A stretch of 22,808 nucleotides of DNA from Phycisphaerae bacterium. Lineage in GTDB: Bacteria; Chloroflexota; Anaerolineae; 4572-78; J111. The number at the start of each line of letters is the position of its first letter. Position 1 is the first letter of the stretch. This document shows, piece after piece, positions 7,520 through 15,718 of the stretch. The position numbers and the translations under genes were made by a program. The stretch spans positions 1 through 22,808 of the forward strand of contig JANQQF010000022.1 of the NCBI GenBank assembly GCA_028285035.1. The letters are read 5' to 3'. The notes under the pieces were generated by a model. The model ran no database searches and was not told the DNA's origin. It saw only the letters and a program-made list of their open reading frames with translations.

Positions 7520-8860
7520 ATGGACAACCAAGCCTTACTTGACCGTCTTGAAGCGGATGGGATCGAACACTTGTGGGTAATATTCCAAGATTACAACGGT
7601 CGCTCACAGGCCAAAACCGTGCCAAAAGCGCAGTTCAAAAGTGTGCTCAACAAAGGGATTGTTTTTGCCAGAGCCAACCTCGATTTTACGTTGGAAGATC
7701 ATCAGGCCGATGGGGCCATCTTTTTAGCCGAGACGGGCGATTTTCTGGCTGTGCCCGACCCACGTAGCTATGCCGTTATGCCCTACTACGAGCGTACCGC
7801 CAGAGTGCATACCCATATGTATCGGGAAGATGGTCAAGTTTGGGAGGGCTGTCCACGTGGGCAGATGGAAGCGTTGTTAGCCCAATTTGCAGCGGCAGGG
7901 CTAACCGTGCAAACGGCATTTGAGCCGGAATTTAGCCTGTTCAAAAAAGATGAGGTGGGCAGCTTCATCCCGGTTCAAATGGGGACCATGTTTACCGCGC
8001 AAGGGCTTGACCAGCAATATCAGCTCATCCAAAGTATTGTTGAGCGATGTGAGCAGATGGGCGTGTCCGTGACCCAAATTGGCAAGGAGTATGGCCCTAG
8101 TCAATATGAAGGTGGGGTGTTATACGCCGACCCCGTCACCGCCGTTGACCGTTATCTTATTTACAAAGATGTCGTTCGAACCACCGCTAGAGAACACGGC
8201 TTTGTGGCTACCTTTATGCCCAAACCCTTTGATCATCTCCCCGGCAACGGTCTGCACATCCACCTCAGTTTGTGGGATACTGACGGGCAACACGATATGA
8301 GCGCGGGCGAGAACGACGACCAGCCACTATCACCCTTGGGTCTGAATTTCTTGGCGGGCTTGCTGCACCATTCCCCAGCGTTGGCTGGAGCAGGCTCACC
8401 GACGGTGAACAGCTACAAACGCTTGCAACCAGGCAGTTGGTCACCCGCCCACGCCTGTTGGAGCGTCGGCAACCGAGCTGCCCTTATCCGCATTCCTGGA
8501 ATGGGCAGTCGCCGTCGTCTTGAGTTTCGTTCCGGCGACAACACCTGTAGCCCTTACATTTTCTTGACCTCATTGTTAGCCGCTGGCTTGGATGGCATCA
8601 ATCAAAAAATGGAAGCGCCAGAACCTGTTAACGAGGATGTGGGACATTTGACCGATGCCGAAGTGCAGGCGCGAGGGTTGACCTATATCCCACGTACCGT
8701 GAGTCAGGCGTTGGATGCCCTAGCCAACAACGAGGTTATCGCCGCCGCTTTAGGAGAAATCATCCACGGCGAATTCATCAAGGTCAAGCGGACTGAACTG
8801 TCCAGCTATGATTTGGCGGTACACGAATGGGAACGACAAATGTATTTGGAGAATATTTGA
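7520..8860 (+). CDS. Glutamine synthetase-like amine ligase (FluG/GlnT-type)
   Basis: Member of the GS-I/III-like gamma-glutamyl amine ligase superfamily, 446 residues. Visible motifs are the N-terminal FQDYNGRSQAKTVP (Asp/Gly-Arg loop), FEPEFSLF with metal ligands E135 and E137, NGLHIHLSL with H246 and H248, NSYKRLQPGSWSP, and RLEFRSGDNTCSPY. In canonical GS the flap sequence is PGxEAP, whose Glu is catalytic; here it is PGSWSP, so that Glu is missing. I recall the same change in GS-like paralogues that are not true ammonium-assimilating enzymes, suggesting ligation of glutamate to an amine or another acid-amine reaction. The ATG at 7520 has GGGAG eight bases upstream. Its stop overlaps the start of an amidohydrolase (TGATG), the same two activities that are fused in fungal FluG and plant NodGS. 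Confidence 0.9.
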   Translation: MDNQALLDRLEADGIEHLWVIFQDYNGRSQAKTVPKAQFKSVLNKGIVFARANLDFTLEDHQADGAIFLAETGDFLAVPDPRSYAVMPYYERTARVHTHMYREDGQVWEGCPRGQMEALLAQFAAAGLTVQTAFEPEFSLFKKDEVGSFIPVQMGTMFTAQGLDQQYQLIQSIVERCEQMGVSVTQIGKEYGPSQYEGGVLYADPVTAVDRYLIYKDVVRTTAREHGFVATFMPKPFDHLPGNGLHIHLSLWDTDGQHDMSAGENDDQPLSPLGLNFLAGLLHHSPALAGAGSPTVNSYKRLQPGSWSPAHACWSVGNRAALIRIPGMGSRRRLEFRSGDNTCSPYIFLTSLLAAGLDGINQKMEAPEPVNEDVGHLTDAEVQARGLTYIPRTVSQALDALANNEVIAAALGEIIHGEFIKVKRTELSSYDLAVHEWERQMYLENI

Positions 8861-10026
8861 TGATTGAAACTGCCCACCTGCCTGTTGTCGATGTCCATTG
8901 CCACCCGTTTATCAACCATGGTCAATTTACACTCGAAGATTATATCGATGTTGTCGCTTTTCCTGGAGCGGATGTTAACTTTTTGCTTGAGGGTGGGGTT
9001 GAGCTTGAAACCGCCACCGCCCAGGTACAAAATGTTCGCCATCACACAGTCTACTTTCGCTACTTTGTCCAAGAAATGGCAGCCTATTTTGGTTGTGAAC
9101 CAACGATTGAAGCTGTGGTTGCCGCCCGTAATAACGCATCCCAAAGTTTCACTGCCTATGTCGAGCATCTTTACAAAACTTGCAATCTGACCACAATGGT
9201 GGCTGATTTTGGCTATCCCAATCCCCCGCTTGACATGGTCGAATTTCGAGCCACCACACCCATTGAGGTCGTCCCCCTCTATCGCATCGAAACGTTCATC
9301 GATAGTTGGCTGGACAAAGATATTGCCTGGGCGGAGTTTAGCCGCCGTTTTGATGAAACGATTAGCGCTGTTTTGGAGGAGAGTGGCTTCAAGGGCTTGA
9401 AATCGGTTATTGCCTATCGCACTGGCCTCAACATTTCACCCCTCAGTCGTAATCCCGACCAAGGAATGCAAGCCTGGGCCGCCCTACGCCGTGGCGTGGG
9501 GCATCACAAACCCCTCCGCGACCACCTGCTTTGCCGCGCCCTTGAGCTATGCATCGAGTATAATGTACCAATGCAAATTCACACTGGAATGGGCGACCAC
9601 GAGGTCAACTTGATGGAGTGCCGACCCGCCCTGTTGATGGATTTACTCCGCTTCCCTGCCTTCCGCGCCTGCAAAGTCTTGCTCGTCCACACCGGCTACC
9701 CCTACCATGCCGAAGCGGGCTACATGGCCAATATGCTGCCCAACGTCTACTGTGATGTATCCGAAGGGATTCCCTTTGCCGCCCAAGCCGCTCGCCGCAT
9801 CTACAGCGAGGTGCTAGAGATGGCCCCGCTGACCAAAGTCACTTACGGGGCAGACGGCTATGTGATTCCCGACATTGCTTATGTTGGGGCGATGTTAGGG
9901 AAAAAAGCTCTGGCTCAGACCCTTGAGGGGTTGGTGGCCGATGGAATGCTGACCCAGGCGGAAGCTCAAGAGGCAGCCGGTTGGATTTTGGCTGAGAACG
10001 CACAGCGGTTGTATGGCCTAAATTAG
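8860..10026 (+). CDS. Amidohydrolase (amidohydrolase_2, FluG N-terminal type)
   Basis: TIM-barrel metal-dependent hydrolase, 388 residues. It opens with the beta-1 motif VVDVHCHPF (H13 and H15). The barrel continues through FKGLKSVIAY, a beta-strand MQIHTGMGDHEVN, VLLVHTGYPYHAEAGYMA, YCDVSEGIP, and the late aspartate motif TYGADGY, matching the PF04909 pattern and the N-terminal half of FluG/NodGS-type proteins. The ATG at 8860 shares its A with the TGA of the preceding glutamine-synthetase-like gene, so the two should be translationally coupled and may form a complex or a two-step route. An in-frame ATG at 8827 is internal to that gene and less likely. Probable role: hydrolysis of an amide or gamma-glutamyl intermediate, or decarboxylation as in some relatives. 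Confidence 0.88.
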   Translation: MIETAHLPVVDVHCHPFINHGQFTLEDYIDVVAFPGADVNFLLEGGVELETATAQVQNVRHHTVYFRYFVQEMAAYFGCEPTIEAVVAARNNASQSFTAYVEHLYKTCNLTTMVADFGYPNPPLDMVEFRATTPIEVVPLYRIETFIDSWLDKDIAWAEFSRRFDETISAVLEESGFKGLKSVIAYRTGLNISPLSRNPDQGMQAWAALRRGVGHHKPLRDHLLCRALELCIEYNVPMQIHTGMGDHEVNLMECRPALLMDLLRFPAFRACKVLLVHTGYPYHAEAGYMANMLPNVYCDVSEGIPFAAQAARRIYSEVLEMAPLTKVTYGADGYVIPDIAYVGAMLGKKALAQTLEGLVADGMLTQAEAQEAAGWILAENAQRLYGLN

Positions 10027-10037
10027 GCCTTCAATTT

Positions 10038-10067
10038 TTGCTTGGGGACTGATAGGCGTAATACAAT
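10038..10067 (+). promoter_or_regulatory. Candidate sigma70-type promoter before the fusion gene
   Basis: TTGCTT (10038-10043) and TACAAT (10062-10067) are spaced by 18 bases, in the 94-base gap after the amidohydrolase. A start near 10074 would leave a leader of about 47 bases. The -10 box is good; the -35 box is moderate. It would give the kinase-lyase fusion and AraC gene their own transcript. Confidence 0.4.
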
Positions 10068-10120
10068 GATGAAAATTTTATTAACCACAAAAAGCCAAAT
10101 CTTCAATTCCGAGGATAATC

Positions 10121-13100
10121 GTGTCCCTACTCAAGCACACCCCAAATTTTAGTGAAACCGAAGCAGCCAAGCTGGCTCAAGAAACATATGGAATCGCGGC
10201 TGAAGCGAAGACCCTGCCCAGCGAGCGTGACCAAAATTTTCTACTCACTTTGGAAAACGGTGAACGGCGCGTTCTCAAAATTACCAATGCCCTAGAAGAC
10301 CGGACGTGGTTGGAGGCCGAGAATGCGGCGATGCGACACATCAGCGAACGTGTAGCCGCCTGTCCTCAACTGTATCCAACGTTGGCTGGCGATTTTATCA
10401 CGGAGGTGACAGCTCCAAATGGTTCTCATCATTTCGTTCGGCTCATCTCCTATTTGTCCGGCGTGCCGATGGGTGATGTCAAACGTCATTCGCCGGAACT
10501 ACTCACTGACCTAGGGCGGAAAGTTGGGCAGATGAATAACGCCCTGGCGGATTTTGACCATTTGGCCTGCCATCGAGACCTGCATTGGGATTTAGCCAAT
10601 GTGCAGCGAGAAATCGACAAGCATAAAGCCTTGATTGCCGATCCGGAAATGCAGGCCTTAGTCGACTCACTGGTCGATGATTTTGAACGAGATACCGCCC
10701 CTCATCTTGCTGATTTGCGCCGCAGTGTCATCCAAAATGACGCCAACGATTACAACGTCATCGTGGGTGGTGGGGATAATCTGTACAACCGCAATCAGCA
10801 GGTAATTGGAGTGATCGATTTTGGCGATATGGTCCACAGTTACACTGTAGCCGATCTCGCCATCGCTACGGCCTATGCCATTCTGGATAAACCCGATCCC
10901 CTTGCGGTGGCCGCTAACATTGTCAGTGGCCATCACGCGGAATATCCTCTCACCGAAACCGAATTGTCCGTTCTGTTTGGCCTGATCCGGATGCGATTGT
11001 GTGTCAGTGTCTGTATGGCTGCCTATCAACAGCAACAGCGACCCGACGATCCCTATCTCGCTATCAGCCAGCAGCCCATTCGTAATACCTTGCCCAAATT
11101 GGCCAAAATTCACCCCCACTTTGCCGGGGCCATCTTCCGACAGGCTTGTGGTTTGTCTCCGTTACCGCAGGCCAATGTCGTCCGCGACTGGCTGGCAGCC
11201 CATCAAGATGAGTTTGCCCCGATTCTCGACCAAGATCTACGGATCGAACCGAGTGTGGTCTTTGACCTCAGCCCTGGTAGCCCCCTCATTCATGGTGACC
11301 CACAACAGATTTCTGAGCCTGAGTTAACAGCGCGGCTTTTCGGGCAGATGCAAGCAGCCGGAGTCGAGGTCGGCATTGGTCGTTACAATGAACCTCGTTT
11401 GATCTACACCGCCCCAATGTTTGCCACAGGCGAAACCCTGACAGACGAACGACGAACTGTTCATTTGGGGCTTGATTTGTTTGCCCCCGCTGGCGTGCCA
11501 ATCTATGCACCATTAGCCGGAAAAGTGGCATTTTGCACCATCAACGATCAGCCGCAGGATTACGGCGGTCTCATTATACTCAAGCACACCCCCGTAGACG
11601 GACCCGAATTCTACACCTTATACGGCCATCTCAGCCACGCCTCGCCGCAGCAATGGCACGTTGGGCAGAGCGTTGCTGCCGGACAACAGCTTGGCGTGTT
11701 GGGCATCCCTGCCGAAAATGGCGGCTGGACGCCCCACCTCCATTTCCAAATCATCACTGATTTGCTTGATGAAGGGGATGGTTTTCCAGGCGTGGGCCTG
11801 TTTAGCCAGCATGAAGTCTGGCAAGCCCTCTCCCCCGATCCCAATTTGATCATTGGCATCCCCCAAGATCGTTTTCCACCTAATGAACCCAGCAAGGCCG
11901 AAACTTTAGCGGCTCGGAAAGTGAACACAGGGGGGAGTTTAAGCATCGGCTACAAAAAGCCACTCAAAATTGTGCGGGGTTGGCAGCAATATCTGTACGA
12001 TGAAACGGGGAGACGGTATTTGGATGCCTACAACAATGTCCCCCACGTGGGGCACTGCCATCCACGGGTGATCGAGGCGGCGCTGCAACAAATGACGGTC
12101 CTGAATACCAACACCCGCTATCTGCACGACAATTTTAATCACTACGCCGAACAGTTAGCGGCCACGATGCCCGACCCGCTCAACGTTTGCTTCTTTCTCA
12201 ACTCGGCCAGCGAGGCGAATGAGTTGGCACTGCGAATGGCTCGAACTTACACCGGACAGCAGGATTTAATCGTGCTCGAAGGAGCCTACCACGGCCACAC
12301 CAACGCGCTGATTGACATCAGCCCGTACAAACACGATGGCCCCGGTGGACAGGGTGCGCCAGCCTGGGTGCACACCGCTCCCGTCGCTGATGTTTATCGC
12401 GGTCCCTACAAAGCTGATGATCCCCAAGCGGGGCCAAAGTATGCCCAACACGTGGCTGATATCATCGCTCAACTTGCCGAGAAGGGGCTTGGCATTACCG
12501 GGTACATCGCCGAGTCCTGCCCCAGCGTGGGCGGACAAATCATCTTCCCGCCGGATTACCTCGCCACAGCTTATCAACATGTCCGGCAAGTGGGTGGCCT
12601 GTGTATCGCCGATGAGGTGCAGACTGGCTATGGGCGTACAGGCACCCATTTTTATGCCTTCGAAGCCCAAGGTGTAGTGCCCGACATCGTGGTGCTGGGT
12701 AAACCGATTGGGAACGGCCATCCCATCGCGGCAGTGGTGACCACCGCCGAAATCGCGGCAGCGTTTGACAACGGAATGGAGTTTTTCAGCACCTTTGGCG
12801 GTAACACTGTCTCCTGTGCCGTCGGGGCAACCGTGCTACAGGTGACACAAGAGGAAAATCTTCAGGCTCATGCACTTGAGGTTGGCACCTATTTGATTGA
12901 TGGGTTGCGTCCGTTTCAAGATCAATTCGAAATCGTCGGGGATGTGCGGGGTTCGGGCTTGTTTCTGGGGATGGAGTTAGTACATGACCGAGAAACGCTC
13001 GAACCAGCCGCCGAGGAAGCATCCTTTATCTCCAACCGAATGCGAGAGCACGGCATTTTAATGGGCACGGATGGCCCCTATCATAATGTGGTTAAAATCC

Positions 13101-13183
13101 GGCCACCGATGCCCTTCACCAAGGCAAACGCTGATTTTCTGATTGAGACAATGGGCAAGATTTTGGCTGAGGATTTTGGGTAA
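10121..13183 (+). CDS. Tripartite APH kinase - M23 peptidase fold - class III PLP aminotransferase/phospholyase
   Basis: A 1020-residue fusion. Residues 1-330 form an APH/choline-kinase fold with [12 protein letters not shown] (catalytic D207, N212) and IDFGDMVHS (D233 as metal ligand), resembling hydroxylysine kinase. Residues 430-570 form an M23 metallopeptidase fold with all zinc ligands: H448 and D452 (HLGLD), H503 (YGHL), H539 and H541 (HLH). Residues 600-1015 form a class III aminotransferase with [26 protein letters not shown] (D831) and the PLP lysine K861 in [10 protein letters not shown], closest to the AGXT2L1/AGXT2L2 (phosphoethanolamine/5-phosphohydroxylysine phospholyase) branch. 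The kinase and lyase would act in sequence: phosphorylate an amino alcohol, then eliminate phosphate and ammonia. There is no signal peptide, so the M23 part is presumably cytoplasmic and its role is puzzling. GTG start with GAGGA at 10111-10115. Confidence 0.92.
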   Translation: MSLLKHTPNFSETEAAKLAQETYGIAAEAKTLPSERDQNFLLTLENGERRVLKITNALEDRTWLEAENAAMRHISERVAACPQLYPTLAGDFITEVTAPNGSHHFVRLISYLSGVPMGDVKRHSPELLTDLGRKVGQMNNALADFDHLACHRDLHWDLANVQREIDKHKALIADPEMQALVDSLVDDFERDTAPHLADLRRSVIQNDANDYNVIVGGGDNLYNRNQQVIGVIDFGDMVHSYTVADLAIATAYAILDKPDPLAVAANIVSGHHAEYPLTETELSVLFGLIRMRLCVSVCMAAYQQQQRPDDPYLAISQQPIRNTLPKLAKIHPHFAGAIFRQACGLSPLPQANVVRDWLAAHQDEFAPILDQDLRIEPSVVFDLSPGSPLIHGDPQQISEPELTARLFGQMQAAGVEVGIGRYNEPRLIYTAPMFATGETLTDERRTVHLGLDLFAPAGVPIYAPLAGKVAFCTINDQPQDYGGLIILKHTPVDGPEFYTLYGHLSHASPQQWHVGQSVAAGQQLGVLGIPAENGGWTPHLHFQIITDLLDEGDGFPGVGLFSQHEVWQALSPDPNLIIGIPQDRFPPNEPSKAETLAARKVNTGGSLSIGYKKPLKIVRGWQQYLYDETGRRYLDAYNNVPHVGHCHPRVIEAALQQMTVLNTNTRYLHDNFNHYAEQLAATMPDPLNVCFFLNSASEANELALRMARTYTGQQDLIVLEGAYHGHTNALIDISPYKHDGPGGQGAPAWVHTAPVADVYRGPYKADDPQAGPKYAQHVADIIAQLAEKGLGITGYIAESCPSVGGQIIFPPDYLATAYQHVRQVGGLCIADEVQTGYGRTGTHFYAFEAQGVVPDIVVLGKPIGNGHPIAAVVTTAEIAAAFDNGMEFFSTFGGNTVSCAVGATVLQVTQEENLQAHALEVGTYLIDGLRPFQDQFEIVGDVRGSGLFLGMELVHDRETLEPAAEEASFISNRMREHGILMGTDGPYHNVVKIRPPMPFTKANADFLIETMGKILAEDFG

Positions 13184-13195
13184 ATCATTATAACG

Positions 13196-14065
13196 ATGGC
13201 TAATTCGAAAGAACCACCTTTTCTTAATCTCGGCAAACACGATCCCCAGCAACAAATTTTCATTGGGCGTTTACATCATTTACCGCCTGAATTTAGAGGC
13301 CAATTACATCGTCATACCCATTATGAAATCATGTGGTTAGCCTCAGGCACGGCCACATTTTTTAGCGATTTTGTCGATTATCCGCTCACCGATGGCACCC
13401 TGATTTTTGTCCGGCCTGGGCAGCTTCACATGTGGCTAGGTCAACTTGAGAATGTGGATTTGGTCGTTGTCAGCTTTAAGCCGGAGTTGTTGACACTCCA
13501 CAATGATCCGGGCTGGATGATGAACGCCTTGCCCTATTTTGAGCCGGCCACTCAGCCCTATCTGACCCTTGATGAGGCAGCCTACACGCTGATTGCCCCA
13601 CTGTTTGATGCCTTGTCTGGCCATTACAAAACGTTCGGCGAACAGAACCGCGACTTATTAGCCGCCTATCTACAGGTGATTCTCGTGGAGGCCAAACGGT
13701 TGTATCAACCGCTATCACCCACCGATGATATACCCTCTGCCGTTCAACTCACCAAAGCATTTTATCAGGCGGTCGAACAACAGTTTGTTGATCATCGCAC
13801 CACCCGCCCTTATGCTCAACAGTTAGGTGTAACCGCCAATCATCTCACCCGCCTCATTCGGCAAACAACCGGTATCTCCCCCGGCAAAATTCTACGAGAT
13901 CGGCTACTCCTTGAAGCTAAACGCCTTCTAGTTCACGCTGATTACACCGTCAGCGAGATTGCTGATCGCCTACAGTTCAACTCCTCGGCCCAATTTAGCA
14001 ATTGGTTCAAACGAGAGGCAGATGTCTCTCCCTCCCATTTTCGCCAACAATTCCTAGAAGCATAA
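13196..14065 (+). CDS. AraC family transcriptional regulator (cupin sensor)
   Basis: DNA-binding regulator, 289 residues. The N-terminal AraC-type cupin has the metal/ligand-like HRHTHYE at about 38-44 and the beta strand GTLIFVRPGQLHMW. The C-terminal pair of helix-turn-helix motifs (about 200-285) begins with QLGVTANHLTRLIRQTTG and ends with SSAQFSNWFKREADVSPSHF. It starts 12 bases after the stop of the kinase-lyase fusion with no clear ribosome site, so it probably depends on translation from upstream. As the last gene of the catabolic block it is a candidate local regulator. It is paralogous to the AraC protein at 20274 (shared RDRLLLEAKRLLVH and ATFFSDF), so the two may recognise related sites. 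Confidence 0.92.
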   Translation: MANSKEPPFLNLGKHDPQQQIFIGRLHHLPPEFRGQLHRHTHYEIMWLASGTATFFSDFVDYPLTDGTLIFVRPGQLHMWLGQLENVDLVVVSFKPELLTLHNDPGWMMNALPYFEPATQPYLTLDEAAYTLIAPLFDALSGHYKTFGEQNRDLLAAYLQVILVEAKRLYQPLSPTDDIPSAVQLTKAFYQAVEQQFVDHRTTRPYAQQLGVTANHLTRLIRQTTGISPGKILRDRLLLEAKRLLVHADYTVSEIADRLQFNSSAQFSNWFKREADVSPSHFRQQFLEA

Positions 14066-14088
14066 AAAACGAAACTTTACGCCTGTTT

Positions 14089-14118
14089 TTGGCATTCACC
14101 TGTTGATGAGGATACATT
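14089..14118 (+). promoter_or_regulatory. Candidate sigma70-type promoter for the membrane-protein gene
   Basis: TTGGCA (14089-14094) and TACATT (14113-14118), spaced 18 bases, in the 106-base gap after the AraC gene. The predicted start near 14125 gives a leader of about 47 bases before the ATG at 14172, which has GGGAG at 14159-14163. The two hexamers match well but the spacing is slightly long. Confidence 0.4.
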
Positions 14119-14171
14119 AGACTGCTGAGTATCATTTAATTTTTTCTCAAACAAGCTCGGGAGTCTAAAAA

Positions 14172-14561
14172 ATGGAAATCACTCAAAAGGTACCACCTTA
14201 CATTTATGTTTATACAATATTGATCACTTTATTTACAGCTTTGATGGTCGGCTTCTCAATCTTTGCGCCGCAAGATTTTTTCGCGGCCTATGGTATCAAT
14301 GGCGACGCCGCGTTTCAGTATTCTTGGTCATTTCGTTACTTTGTCATTTTAGCGGTGATGGTTTTTGGACTGATCCGACGTAACCCCCAAGCTCTATTTA
14401 TCACCATCTTCAGTCGATTTTTGATTGACCTGTTCGATGTCATCGGCATCTTCCGCTTCAACACGCCACCATTTAGTGTAGAGTCGATGATATTCCTGTT
14501 CGGAGTTTTGCTTCTGCCACAGGTGTGGTGTCTTTATAAGCTCTACCCGCTGCAACGATAG
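14172..14561 (+). CDS. Small four-helix membrane protein, family not recognised
   Basis: 129 residues with about four hydrophobic segments: about 10-32, 50-72, 75-95 and 103-122. The family is not recognised by name. It is clearly related to the - strand protein at 17338-17766: both have a FxxYGI/FETFGI-like loop after helix 1, an RY motif before helix 2, and a third helix with the pattern RFxxDxFDxxxxFR (here RFLIDLFDVIGIFR). The ribosome site GGGAG is eight bases upstream of the ATG. It lies between an AraC regulator and a membrane-anchored M23 peptidase gene; no function is proposed. Confidence 0.82.
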   Translation: MEITQKVPPYIYVYTILITLFTALMVGFSIFAPQDFFAAYGINGDAAFQYSWSFRYFVILAVMVFGLIRRNPQALFITIFSRFLIDLFDVIGIFRFNTPPFSVESMIFLFGVLLLPQVWCLYKLYPLQR

Positions 14562-14662
14562 CGTTTGAGCAAAATAAAAAGTGAGGTTTGGGTTATCCTA
14601 CAACATTTGCTACCATAATTGGCGCACAACATCTTAAATTCAATAAATTTCTATAACCATTT

Positions 14663-15397
14663 ATGAAAAAACTCTCAAGCTTTATTCGTTCTCCCTATGT
14701 TCTAGTCAGCGGATCAATCATTATTATTGTTGCGTGCGTCGTCATCATCTATGCATTAGTCCGGGTTCAATCTATGGCCACCCGTTTTGGTCGCATCGGC
14801 ACGTGGTTTGATGACCCCGCTACCAACAACTCTTGGCACGTCACAGGGGGTGAGCGCTGTGGCGATGCGCCGATGCTCATTCCCTCATCGGGCTTTGTCG
14901 GGGTGCGTTGGAATGATGGGCTGGCTCCGCTATATCAGCACTCTGGGCTAGATATCTTTAGCCCAGATGGAGCTGACAACGTCACCCCAATCTATGCCGC
15001 TTATGATGGGTACCTTTATCGACAGGAAAATTGGCGAAGTGCCGTCATCATCCGCCACCCCAACTTTGAGCCGCTTCCCGATATTGTTGGGGAGCAACAA
15101 ATCTGGACGTATTACACGCACATGGCCTCTGCTGACGGGACAGAGTCTTTCATTGCGCCGGAGTTCCCACGGGGCACGTCGGAGGTTTTCGTGGAAGCAG
15201 GCACCTTGCTCGGCTATCAAGGCTCTTGGTCAGGCAACCCCACCCGAGAAATGGGCCGTCATCTGCATCTCTCAATTGTTAAATCCGGCCCAGATGGGTC
15301 GTTTCTCAACGAAACCGATATCAACAACACCTTTGATCCAGCGCCATTCTTGGGGCTGACCGCCGATGAGCAAGATATTTTGAGATGCAATCAGTAG
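14663..15397 (+). CDS. Membrane-anchored M23 family metallopeptidase
   Basis: 244 residues. An N-terminal signal anchor (about 11-34, SPYVLVSGSIIIIVACVVII) precedes an extracytoplasmic M23 (LytM/DUF-type endopeptidase) domain. The zinc ligands and catalytic residues are all present: H93 and D97 in HSGLDIF, H153 in YYTHMA, and H200-L201-H202 in RHLHLSI. M23 enzymes cut peptide cross-links in peptidoglycan, so a cell-wall role is expected. Two cysteines (ERCGD near residue 67, and ILRCNQ at the extreme C-terminus) could form a disulfide. No ribosome site is visible before the ATG at 14663. It ends 32 bases from the end of a convergent gene remnant on the other strand. Confidence 0.88.
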   Translation: MKKLSSFIRSPYVLVSGSIIIIVACVVIIYALVRVQSMATRFGRIGTWFDDPATNNSWHVTGGERCGDAPMLIPSSGFVGVRWNDGLAPLYQHSGLDIFSPDGADNVTPIYAAYDGYLYRQENWRSAVIIRHPNFEPLPDIVGEQQIWTYYTHMASADGTESFIAPEFPRGTSEVFVEAGTLLGYQGSWSGNPTREMGRHLHLSIVKSGPDGSFLNETDINNTFDPAPFLGLTADEQDILRCNQ

Positions 15398-15429
15398 AGA
15401 ACTCTCGCCGAGCTAGCATTTCAAATACT

Positions 15430-15656
15430 TTAAGACTCAATCAGCCGATCTACCACCGCGTTCGCAATCGGGCCAGCGATGATAACCACGGGCGCGGCTA
15501 CAATGAAGGCGGTCAAGCCAGCTCGCAACCAAGCTCCCAAAAACTGGCCGAGAAGCCTAGATTGAGCCACGTCAAAGCTAAAGACATCACAATTGACATC
15601 AACGCCGCCATCACGGTGGCGAACAGTAAAGATCGATACTTTGCTGGTAGTTTCAT
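15430..15656 (-). pseudogene. DUF2798 small membrane protein with a one-base frameshift
   Basis: Reading the - strand from the ATG at 15656 gives MKLPAKYRSLLF followed by a hydrophobic helix (VMAALMSIVMSLALTWLNLG), the typical first half of a DUF2798 protein. The frame then runs into nonsense and a stop. From about 15556 onward the neighbouring frame gives LGQFLGAWLRAGLTAF and the second helix to a TAA at 15430, the typical second half. Joining the halves near 15549-15556 gives about 76 residues, the normal family length, and needs only one extra base (TTC-CTC in place of TTCTC). Explanations are a recent frameshift mutation, an assembly error, or less likely programmed frameshifting. DUF2798 proteins have two membrane helices and no established function. 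Confidence 0.75.
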
Positions 15657-15679
15657 AATGAATGCCCCAATTCAAAAGT

Positions 15680-15700
15680 TGGGCAGTCGATGACTGCCCA
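15680..15700 (-). terminator. Stem-loop terminator of the SnoaL-like gene
   Basis: TGGGCAGTC (15680-15688), loop GAT, GACTGCCCA (15692-15700): nine perfect pairs. On the - strand it begins 19 bases past the TAA of the gene at 15719 and is followed by ACTTTTGAATT, a short U-tract. It also lies about 24 bases before the ATG of the DUF2798 remnant, so it separates those two genes. Confidence 0.6.
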
Positions 15701-15718
15701 GTTTTGACACACTAGTTT

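Noticed and set aside
10667..11119. 150-residue open frame on the - strand inside the kinase-lyase gene
   Set aside because: It lies entirely within a long, motif-rich gene on the other strand, has no recognisable domain, and no ribosome site; a shadow frame.
12266..12721. 151-residue - strand and 121-residue + strand open frames in the aminotransferase part
   Set aside because: Both overlap conserved PLP-enzyme motifs in the true frame and show no family features of their own.
14663..15397. M23 peptidase as a phage or plasmid-encoded lysin
   Set aside because: It has a membrane anchor and there are no phage structural, replication or integrase genes nearby.
15385..15693. 102-residue + strand open frame after the M23 gene
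   Set aside because: Low-complexity translation; the - strand here encodes the recognisable, frame-broken DUF2798 protein.
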